Shown piece after piece: positions 41,501 to 53,500 of a stretch of DNA of 64,000 bases (positions are counted from its first letter, which is position 1; the number at the start of each line of letters is the position of its first letter). The translations under genes were made by a program, and so were the position numbers. The stretch is taken from NCBI RefSeq assembly GCF_029227915.1, contig NC_079879.1:18600001-18664000 (forward strand). The letters run 5' to 3'. The notes below the pieces were generated by a model. That model made no database searches, was not told the DNA's origin, and worked only from the letters and a program-made list of their open reading frames with translations. Source of the stretch: Hydractinia symbiolongicarpus. Taxonomy: Eukaryota > Cnidaria > Hydrozoa > Anthoathecata > Hydractiniidae.

Positions 41501-44500
41501 AAACGCAACAAATTGTTGTAGACTCACTCACTCACTGGTATACATTTTGACAAACGATTAGGACTTATTTTATTAAAAAAAAATTGTTGAGTGTGAAGTA
41601 CCCTGCAGTGCAGTGGCTCTTAAGAAGTTTTAAGAAGAAAATATCATGTTTGTTGTTTCTTGGGGTTATATTAACTAAAGATTGGACAGAGGGATTTTAT
41701 AGAAAGTTTTTCCCAGCTTGTGAGTGTAAGGACCATAAGCAGATAGTGGTGTGACTTGATATGTACGCAAAAGGTTTCATCTCTTTGAAATATTATTTGT
41801 TGTTGGGTCATATGAAGGTCTTTCTGTTCGAAATTGCTATGCTACATATTTTTTATAAATTTTTAGAATTTCCATCAAGAATTGAACACGTGGTCAGGCA
41901 ACTATAACAGTCTACGTTTACTTTGTGAAAACTTGCTACGTGAGCACACGCAACACAACCTCAATCGATTTAAAGCAACTTGGGACGAAATCAACACACG
42001 CTGGAACGAAGTTGAACAGAGGTACATAGTTTATACAAGACTAATTTTTTTCTTGACTCGATTAAAAAAGTATTCAAATCTTTATTTACAAAATGTCCAG
42101 GCCGTCTAGATAACGTTTTAGATAATATATTTATTTATATACTTATTTTATCTTTTTTTAATTACGCAGGGTTTTTATATTTTGCATTTATTATTTGTTC
42201 CATAACAACCTCTGTCATCAACGATGTTCTTTTTTTTACATCATGCAATCATTCGGCGTGTTTGTTTTCAATACAAATGACGCTTCTCATTGAACACAAC
42301 CTTGTGTCCAGTCTAGTTTTATGAAACCTTGATGCTTCCTACGCATGTCAGAAACGCTCAATATATATTTTGAGGAAGAGGATTGGAACTGTTATCTTTA
42401 TAAACATTACAAGCTATCCAGTCTTGTATGTTAGCTATTTCCTTCCCACGGTTCACTACGTTTGTTTAATTTTATTTAAAATCTAAGCTGTTTATTATCT
42501 AAATATAAAAAGTCAAGGTTAATAGTAGAATGACACAAAGGAAGTGGTAGTGTAAAACATGCCTAATGGTCATGTAAAATAAAAGTGTAACACAACCCTA
42601 AAGATGGAGTAACTTAAGTATAAACATAACCTAACGGTAAAAATAATCAAGTCTGGGAATGAAATACAAGCCTAATATTGATGTAACATATGCTAATGGT
42701 GGTTTAAAGCAAGTTTAATGACAATGTAATATTAACTCCGGGCTAGTGGAACACTAGCCTAATTGGTGCTAAAGCACTAGCCTATTGACAGTGCAATCCT
42801 AATGGCAGTAGAACACTAGTCTAATGGTGTGAAATACTAGCATAGTGATATCAGAATGCAACCCTTAATTTAGAAAACCTCTGTTGGTAGTGGAATACAA
42901 ATCTTATCACAGTTTAACGTCAGTCTAATTTCACTAGATCACGACACATAAGTAACGGAAGTGTAACACAACCCTTATATTTGTTCTATTTATTATTCTA
43001 TATGTTATTTCTATGTTTCATAAATGTACTTCCTATTGTATTTAATGTCGGTTACCGTGAAATTTGTTTGTGTAAATGGCGCACCAATGACAATTATGTC
43101 CGGTTAAGAATAAAGTGATTGTTATTTGGGTAAAAATTATTTGTTATTTTAACACCGCATTGAGAACTCGATCTCGTATTCGCTCTTAACATTGTCATCA
43201 TTAATTTGACAGTTGTCAATTAACATGATTCGGCAGACTTTAATTTCGAAAGTCGTATTAAATAAATAAAAAGATTGTGAAAAAAAATCTTTAATCGTAT
43301 CTGAGCCGACGAACGTAGAAGAAGAAAAAATAAATATCAAAAAAAAGATGGGACTGGAAGAGACGAATTATTTGTTGGATATTTCTTCTGGAGAAGAAGA
43401 GAAAAGAAAGTCTTTGATGGGAGGGAAACAGTTTGTGATGTTTTTGTTTGATAAGTGAGTACAAAATTTTTGTCAAGCGAGTACTCACGTTCGATTAGAA
43501 TTCGGCGAAGATTTGATTGAAAATTTCTACTATACTTGCTCGGTAAAACCTCGTTTGTTTGCTTGAAGCTCGTTTATGTTCTCGTTTACAATTATATATT
43601 CGATTATGTTTTTCGTTTTTTTCTCGACCTAATCTCAATTCGATTTTGTTTTCGCTTTTATTCGGTTGAAACTCGTTTGCACATTTAGTTTTTTTTTTTA
43701 TTTAATTCGTTTGTTTGTTTACTGGCTTCTTAATCGGTTTTCAACTTAATCTCATTGTAATTTTTTTTAGCAATTCTCTCATCTGAAAAGATTAACGTGA
43801 TCTTGCAATGAGAAATATTCTTTTTTTTTTAGAAAGAGAGTCAGGTTTTTGAAAGGAAACGTGCGATAAACTTTTTAAATAGAGCGTTTCCGGCTTCAAC
43901 CTTGAACGAACTGAGACATGGTTTGAAATTCAATATAAATATGTTTCTCTACTCACGTCATCGTCTTCTGGATAAAATTAAAAGCCACTTTGTCACCAGT
44001 CTATTTGATGATATCATCGTGTTTATAAAGTCGACCATGTCAACCGGAAGTGATGTCATTTTCTTTAATATCGTTAAATAAGCTAAATGTATTTTTCATT
44101 TGCTATATGTAAAAGTTAATTGGCGCGTTTTAATATTTGCGATGTCAGCAGTAGAAGATGACGTTAGAATAAATTTAAGATGCCAAAAAATAAAATAATG
44201 AATTTCTTTAACAGACACGTTTTATGACGGCTGTAAAAAATGGCGGCGCGACGTGTAAATTATGTATTATCTGAAACAAAAGTTTTGTAACTCACTGAAA
44301 ACCGCACTAACCACTTTATACTTCTGTTTATTACATCCTTTTTCATTGACTGTATTTATGTAAAGAAAGAAATGAACATACAAACAAACAAAAAACCGGT
44401 TAAGGAAACTCACTTGTTCGCACGGATAAGCATTCAGATGTGCTGTTCGTGAGCCTTCCTATATTTGAATTGGTTTCCTAGTCTGCGGTATTTTGTTTGA

Positions 44501-47500
44501 TAACTGTACTGGCTGTGTATTGTTAAAATAACTGTCAGTCTAACGTTTTGTATATGAACTTGCGAAGTGAAGCGAGTAAGTTGTTGAGCGCAGAAGATTT
44601 GGATACTAAATATGAATTTTAACGTTCGGTTTTACGCTCGCTCATTAGCGAGGTTGTTATTTAAATCAAGAAAAGTGTTAGTCACGTGAGTTTATTCGTT
44701 CGTATATTTAGTGTTTGGATAATAATTAGAACCAGTGAACTATTTTAAACAAATCTTTTACATTTTTTTCCCAATAGCATTCCATTTTTAACTTTGGGTG
44801 TCTTTTAACATGTGTGGTCAAACTCACTATATAACATAAAAAATTATATTTGTTACTTGTTGTTTTTTAAAGAAATATATATGTTTTTCTTTTATATTCA
44901 GTTGGGAATATTTGGTAAAAACATCATGTTTTATTTATAGCAAGTTTTACATTTGTAACACTATATCATTTTTTTTAGTTCAAACACACGCCAGCAATCT
45001 CTACAAGACGCGTTGGACCGTCTCTTAGTTTTCCACAAAAACATGATCTCCGCCCTCACATGGCTGTCGTCGGCTGAGTCGAAAGTCGCCGAACTCGACT
45101 CCCTTGTCGAGGCGAGTCAAGCAGAAGATTCAAACGACATGGAAGAGTTACAAAGAGAAATGTTGGTAAGACGTTTAAACGTACCGATATCGAGTGTTTG
45201 TTTTCCTTGAGCTGTCTGTGAAAAATCCTAATGAGGGTCATCAATGATTAGTTTTGTGAAGATACATAACCTATTGCCACTACAGCCTGCTGTTTTGTAC
45301 CTCATCATCATTTGTTTATTATTTTTATTTTATATTTTTTGTTTCATGTTTTTTTACTTGATATATTTTTAGGAGCTTGAAGAAGATATAGCTTCACATC
45401 AAGTCATGTTCCGCAGCTTAAACGAAACAGGAAATCAGATCATGGTAGACTTAGAAGCAGGCGAAGTCCGAACTGCTCTCCAATCGAAACTTGATGATAT
45501 GAACGATCGCTGGAATAGTTTAGGTGTACGTGTTCTTGACATCAGAGACAGGTGAGAAAATGTTTGAATTATTTTCTTATGAACAGGTCATTTTTATTGG
45601 TCTTTGTTTTGCAGGAATAAAATTTAAAACGAAGTTTTAGAATTTAGGCTGTATATGTTTTTCTATCCAAGAATATTTCTTTTGCTTCAAATCTATCTGT
45701 AGGAGTTTTCTTTTTTTAGAATGTCGGACGGTAATGGAGAGTGGAGACAGTTATTGCTCGATATGCAGGAGATTGTCGATTGGTTATCACGAGCCGATCA
45801 GGAACTAATGTCTCAGCAACCAATCGGCTCCGACATTACGACGGTACAGCAACAAAACGAAAAACACGAGGTAAAGTTTGTGTACTGTCGATACCAAGGC
45901 AACAATTCTACTACTGCAAGATTTTTTGCAAGATACAGAATATTTCGAATTTTTTATATGATTGTTTTAATCCACTTGCAAATTTAGTCACGACACTGAA
46001 TCAAGGGTTGCTGTTTAAAAGATTGACAAGGACCCAAATATAAATGTTTTCTTTTTGCACGAAGCATGCATTTCTACGTCCCAATTATTTATTCTTTTGG
46101 AAAAAAAGGGTTAGATTATAAAAAAATTACACAGGAAAAAGTTTACCATAAAAAGAAATCATTTGTAGAATCTTGTTTCTGATCAAGCTATTTCGTTCTG
46201 TCTTCAGATTTAAGCCGCTGGAGCCTCATTATTTTCTTATTTATCTCACCAGGATTTTAAGAGTAAACTAAACGTGAGAAGAGTAGTTATTGAACAAGCT
46301 TTGGATCAAGGACACAGCTTTTTACTCAAACATCAAGCCCAAACACAAGATCCGAATTATTTGGCGCGAAACGATCACAATTTGGCCCTGCGCGTGGCAG
46401 GAAACCTGCAAACCCAGCTTGAACGCATCGAATCGCAGTGGCAAGATTTGAGACTGACTTCTGATAAGTGGCAACACGCGATCAATGCTGTACTTGAGGT
46501 GAGTAAGAACTTACTGTAGGTTGTTATATACATTTTTTTGTGAAGTTTGAATGCGTTGTTACAGCCCTTTATGTGTACGGTTTATATCGTTAATGTTGAT
46601 TTAATGTTGTTTTGTCCCGATCAAAGCTTAAGTTCGATTAAAATTGTCTGCAATTTTGATAACCACTGGTGTATTCGCCTATTTAATCTGAGCTAAGGGT
46701 TCTCTCTTCAATGTATAAACACGTTAAGTATAATAGGCAACATACTGCCAGGAAATACGTGCAGGTTTTACCACGCTAATCACTTCAGCTTATTTGTAAA
46801 TCAGTTGCTATTAAAAAAACATTGCTCCATCAGAATGATCTCTTGAAGACATATATCAGTTAACATCTTGTTGCCATGGTGAATATCGCGAACGCCGTGT
46901 ATCCAAGCCATGGTTAAATTGCTAAATGATCTTCTCACACTTGTCCTTGTTTCATTTTGCCGGCTAATTATAATTCCACCATGATAAAATGGATTAGAGG
47001 ATAAAGATGGATAAAAACTGGATTAAGGAATAATCTATGCCTGAAACTGTTTATTTACAGAAGGTTAGAATTGCGTCATGTTCACACTGACGCAGGCTAA
47101 GCACAAACTCTTTCACGCACGAGAAAATCTTATTTGTTGTGTTGTGGAGCAGATCAAGTAAAAGATCTTTCGTTGTCGGGCTATCAGTTGAATGTGGAGG
47201 ATTTTAATTAACTCTCTACTTTAATTATGTTTAATTGCGCATCATAATAAATGAACAAGAGGCTTTTTGTGTACACTTAGAACTTGTGTTGATCGTTAAT
47301 TCTCGTCTCGGCGCAGCATGTCAAGCCGCGAACAAACAAACTACGTGATGGAGAGAAAAAAAGCGACGAGAGAAGATATACGGCGAATTTGTTAAAAGTT
47401 TGTTTGAATAGGGTTTATTATGAATGTATGAAGGTCTTATCTGTAGGCTGGTGTCGTGTTACAGGGTACACTAAGATTTGATACATCAATATTAGTTGTA

Positions 47501-50500
47501 GCTTTTAACGAAAGCTGTTAATTGAAACTTGTGTTGACATCTGTGTTTAAGTGGTGTCTTGAACTTAAATATAATGATTTAAATTTGATGGTTTGTTTAG
47601 TTCAGTTTCGCTCTGCAGAAAATTTATGTTGCTTTGTTTTTTGTTGTCCTACGAAGACTTTGTTTTATTTTTCTTCTTTTTTGGTGGTGAACTTGTCTTG
47701 TATTTAATGTCCAAATGTTCACTCGACCATATCCTTCGTCAACCATTATAACGTCATTTCCATGACACTTTGTCAGATCTGCTTTGTGTTGTATGTAGCA
47801 CGAAACTGAGACCATTTATAAAATATTGCATCTATTCTGCAAATTTCATATGCTTTCTTTTTTCACGCAAAAAATAACAAAGGGTCTTATTATTGCTGTT
47901 CTGCAAACTTCGCAAATCTGTTCTGCATTTTACATATGCAGATGATGTACTGAATGTTCGTTAACGTGGATATCTTAAGCCGTTTTAATCGATATTAATC
48001 CATGGTTAATATCATATATTGGCAATCAAAAGTATTTACATGTTCAGCTCATCTATGGAAACATCTAATTATACCACCTCATCTATTGTGACTTGGAATT
48101 CAAATTAAACCTCCCGTATCGTTTTTCGGGTTGCTGGATTTGTGAACTGGATTTAGGTGTCCTCATTAGAAATTTAAAAAATATGACAGTGGCTGTGTCA
48201 GCTGTTTCTTTAAAGAAATTGAGCAGCTTTAAAGACATCGTCCCCTCTCAACAAGGTGCGGGAAAGCGAAATGAAACTTCAGAAGCAACCGTAAAATCTA
48301 GCAATAAATTAAATGTTGGTATCAAGCTGATTGATAGTCCAAATGTAGTCATCAAATCATGTGGATTAAAAATTGAACATTTTGATACTGGATCCACTGA
48401 ACTAATGGTAAGGACAAGGGGTAGATCAAGAGCATTTACCGATTTAGATAAGTTCCAGAAGGAGATCGATAAAAGAAATTGTAATGAAGTACGTAGAAAA
48501 CGATCGGGAAGTTTAGATATGCAGACGTTGCTAAGTGACATAGCAGAAAACAGAGAACTGTCGACCGATCCATGTGTGTCAAAAGTTGAACCTTATTACG
48601 AGGACTCTGTAGATAGTAATAACAACGGTATTATTTTCCAAGTCAAAAGATATGAACAAAATAAGAATGAAATTAAAAACGAAAATAGCGATAGCTCGAA
48701 CGGCCTTCGTGTTAATCAGGATAACATTAAAAAGTGGCTTCAGGAGCATGGTATTAACAGCAAGTTGAGGAGTTTTAGTTCTGCTAACTTTCGATCTATT
48801 GATGATGGGAGCCCTACCTTAAAAGTTCTACGTTCTAAAAGTCACGGGGTGTGCTCAGATATACTTCTTTTAAGAAACAATTTAAGACAGGCGAAGGAGA
48901 ATATAGAGACTTCCGCAGAGTGCGTTTTTACAAAAGAAAATCAAATTGACAATACACTCTCTGTAGAGAAGACGACGCGTCCTGCCAGTGATGGCGACAA
49001 CCCACGTCTAGGGAACGTTAATTTTAATCCGGTTGTACGAAAAAAAGTCCCGGTGCTAGCCAGTGTTCAGGTGAAGGACGTAAACATTGAAAAGGATAAT
49101 GAGAACAATGGTAATACTCCAAAGGTTTTAATTGAAATTACCACTGATTCACCGTCTAAGGAGAAGCGTGACAAGGTAGTTTGCGGGCGAAGTTTAAGAA
49201 AATTAGTCAAAATACGTTGCGTACTTGTCAGCAGGCTACATTGTTTTGTTATGTTATTTTTAGCTCATGAATCAATTGCTGCACGACATCGAGACTCTCA
49301 ACGCACGGCTAACTCAAGCAGAACAACAAGTGAATCACTGGTCACCTACGCCAGAAACTGTTGCTGATAATATCCACATACAGTTGGACGAAGTCAAGGT
49401 TCGTGTGCTGCCTCATCATGTTGCGTATTAACTTAGACGCTCCGCCGTTGTGTTGTTTTTTAAGTTTTTAATGTCCTATGACATAGCATGTTACGAGAAA
49501 TCTAAGTAATAATATCAGTATTCCCTTGTTTATGCAGGCATGTTTAAAGTTTTAATTATTGTTTTTAAAAACGACATTTTAAAATTCTTGCACGAGGTGG
49601 CGAAATGTCCATACAGCACTCACACGTATCTTGTTTACTTTAAATTAAAGCGTTTCCGCATTTCAGAACCTTCATGAACAGTTGGCTAACCTCGAGCCCC
49701 AGTTTGACAATATGAACGGCACAGCAAAAGAAATTCGACATATCCACGGTGTTTCGTTAGCCAACCGAACGGAACATATTATGGACCAGCTCCAGGAACG
49801 CTGGAAGCAGTTGCTAGGCGACACCCAAACACGTCAGCAAAACCTGCAAAACTTAATGGCGGATGGGGATGTTCAAAATGGTACCTCCTCCTCTCTTCAA
49901 GGTAGGCGAAATTGGTGAAGAAGTTTCGCTAGTATTCATGATGATTTTTTTCGTTACGTCAGACTGCGGTAGTAATTGCGATACTTTCTTGTTTTTGTGG
50001 GGAGTGCTAAATAGCTAGACACATGTTATTACGATCACATATGTGCTTTTCTTATGAATGGCTCTTTAAAAAACACAACTGTAAAATGATCGCACACTTC
50101 AATTGAAGATTATCGTCCAGCCTTATCCGGAAGTTTTTTGGAAATTTCACGACTAGATGTGGTAAACATTTTTGTTGTGGTTTTGCTTCGACTACCTACT
50201 GTCTTGTAGCCAGTAGACCCAACGTAATATTTATTACCATTGGAAAATCAGAGTGGTGGAAAAATTACGCTGGGTTGCAAACGAAACGTCTGCGCTTTTG
50301 ACCGCGCTTTTTGATTGGTTACTTTTATCGTTCTTTACTCACGTGATCATTGATTTTTTTTTCAAAAATTTTGAGTGTGAATTATTTCACCCACCCTTAA
50401 AAATGCATTAATTTTTTAAAAGTGTAACATTTGGTCGAGATGGCCTTACGTTCATTAGTTGATTCTGATTTCTCTGAGCAATTATTTTGTGTTTATCGAT

Positions 50501-53500
50501 GGATTTTAATTTTAGGGATTTGCTAGTTAACTAGGCTCCGCTATTGATATATCAAGCAGTTTTTAATCATGCGGAAAGTTATCAAGTTCTACTACTCTGT
50601 TAATTTGTTTATTTCTTCACTTTCAGGTAGCGTTTTGGCGCCATGGGAACGAGGCCAAGCTATAAATAAAGTACCGTATTTCATAAAGTACGTTTATAAT
50701 GGTCTTGAACGAAATATTTTCTTGTTATTTATTTATTTATTTGTTTATTTATTTGTTTACTTGTTTATTTGTTTATTTATTTATTTGTTTGTTTATTTAT
50801 TTATTTATTTGTTTGTTTATTTGTTTATTTATTTGTTTGTTTACTTGTTTATTTATTTGCTTACTTGTTTGTTAATAGCCATGACACAAAAACAACACAG
50901 TGGGACCATCCTAAAATGAACGATCTCTATCAGACGTTATGTAGGTTACTTTTTTTATGTATAAAGTATTTGTGTTGCAACTAAATTTCGTCTCTGTGTT
51001 CCTTCGTCAGTTCGAACCTTTGTTCGGTCTCTTATAGTTGGGTGTATTTTAAGAAAAAGTTATTGAAATTTTATTAAAAAATAAGTTAAAATCTTCATAT
51101 TTTCTTTCAGCGGAACTGAACGATGTTAAATTTGCTGCGTACAGAACTTCGATGAAGCTGCGGTGTATTCAAAAAGCATGTTGTTGTAAGTGTTATGTGC
51201 ATGACGGTCTATGTAGCTGTTGTAACATTGGCTTAAAATCAAAACCTTGAAATTTTTCCCTTTTTTGACTTTCACTGTGTAATGGAGATCACGGTAGAAT
51301 TTTTACACTTAAAAATTAATTTACAAATTTTACTTGCCTTTTCAGTGGATTTGGTGGACATGAACAGTTGTGTAACCAACGCATTTGATCGTCACCAATT
51401 GACTGGAAACGAAAACCTTATTGACGTTGGTGAAATGATTGACGTGCTTTTGACGATATTTGAAAGCGTCGAAAAAGCGCGAAAAGATGCCATCATCGTC
51501 CCACAATGTGTCGACATGACGCTAAACTGGCTGCTTAATGCTTATGACAGGTGTGTAGTGTTTTCACGACATAACGTCACCCCTCACGATTTCCGCTAGC
51601 TAAAAGTATATCTGAAGCAATCAAAAGTAAAATATATGTAGACCTTATAAACTTTATAACGGACGTCATTGTGCATGTTATTTCATCATTTAGTATACAT
51701 CCTAATTTTCCATTGAAATTGAAATCAAATTCAATCAACGTGTTATTATTATAACTAATCGTTAACCCGTGCAAAAATCCACGGGGTCGCCCGTCCTTTA
51801 TATATCACAATTCGTGTTTCCGTAACAGGACGCCTCTTTGGCGGACAGACAGACGGAATACGGCTATTATTAAAGAAACTAGTAGTTGCCCGTGGAAAAA
51901 TCCACGGGTTCGCCCGTCCTTTATATTGACCCGTCACAACAAAGTGGATAAAAATATATCTCATTTGATATTCGTGTTTCCGTAACATTATTTTCTAACT
52001 CAGCTGGGGCCGCGCAGAGACAGACAGACGAAATACGGCTATTATTAAAGAGAGGACTGCTTTTTGTTTAGTGGACGCATTGGTAAAATTCGTGTTCTGT
52101 CATTCAAGATTGGTATTATCTTATTATCACGTGCTAAATTGGAAGATAAATGGAAATGTGAGTTGTTTTTTATGTTCGTCATGTGATCAACGTGTTTCTT
52201 CGGTTAGTATCACTGCGATCTTGATGTTTTCTTTATAGATTTGTTCCGCCAAATTTCTGATGGAACTGGCCATACTGACTCAAAGAAATTGGGATTACTT
52301 CTCCACGATTGTGTTCAGGTAAGTTTGGTTTACAGGCGGTTTACACAATTTCTTAAGCATTGCTCGTTACTATGTTTTATGTTTTTTGATATTTTAGATT
52401 CCCCGACAACTTGGTGAAATTGCGGCATTTGGTGGTAGTAACATCGAACCGAGCGTCAGAAGCTGTTTCGAAAAGGTAAGTCGTAAATTCATCAGGCCTG
52501 GCTGTTGAAGTGCTATTGTATACAAAGTTTTTTTTAACTTAAAACAATGTCTAAAACAATAATTAATTTTTTTCAATAATAGGCTAAAAATCAATCTTAT
52601 ATTGACGCTAGTAATTTCGTTGATTGGACGGCAGCCGAACCACAGTCCTTAGTATGGATGCCAGTGTTGCACCGACTCGCTGCAGCAGAAACTGCGAAAC
52701 ACGATGCGAAGTGCAGTATATGTAAAGAATATCCCATTGTCGGCTTCCGTTATCGTTGTCTAAAATGTTTCAACTATGATCTGTGTCAAGTGAGTTTTGA
52801 TTTGTTTGTTTGTTTATTTTGATGACTTTCTACTTATCAACGTCAACAAATTATTAACTGATGTTCTTGAGACCCTAATGCGAAAGACAAATACTCCCTT
52901 TATTAATCTTTGTATACATACCTTAGCTATCCTCACCCGAAATTATTGGTACTATTATTATGTTTTTTAATTTTGTATTCTGACTCATGTGATTTTATCT
53001 TCTTTTTTCACAGAGTTGTTTTTGGTCTGGTCGTGTTTCAAAGAGCCACAGAATTACTCACCCAATGCACCAGTATAGTTTAGCTGTAAGTTTCTGCTAC
53101 ACCCTTCTTGTTTATGCTCGTTTTAGCAAGGAGACTTCCCGAGTATATTTTGTTTACCTGTCTGAATTAATTTTTTGGTCATCTTATGCTTGTTTTTGTA
53201 TTTTATAGACGACCACGGGAGAAGACATGTCAGATTTTGTCAAACTCATGAAAAATAAATTCAAATCACGACGTTATAGAAGTCGACCTCCCAAAAAACT
53301 CGGTTATTTACCTGTGCAGACTATTATGGAGGGAAGCACCATTGAAACGTAAGTATGGATAAAATGTTTTCCTGTACAAAAGCTGTGATAAGAATTTCGT
53401 TACGTAGGAACTTCGGTTTGTAATCATAAGGATGATAATGGAGTGGTACACAGTGGACGATTACACTAAGTTGGATAACGGCCATACTAATATTTCTGAT

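Larger units (their letters stand above)
42022..44978 (+). other. Dystrophin intron 43
   Basis: A 3 kb intron, large for this half of the gene. It contains a degenerate minisatellite (about 42520-42880) and the candidate alternative first exon at 43348-43454. From about 43.1 to 44.7 kb the GC content rises and CG dinucleotides become frequent (for example TCGTTTGC, GGCGGCGCGACG near 44240), which would fit a promoter area. Confidence 0.5.

Noticed and set aside
49176-49367. Extension of the 331-codon frame through the next exon in another frame
   Set aside because: The extension overlaps dystrophin exon 48 in the wrong frame; the spliced form fits better.
50569-50984. Hydrophobic open frames, + strand
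   Set aside because: Translation of the TTTA/TTTG microsatellite between the WW exons; only its ends are real exon sequence.
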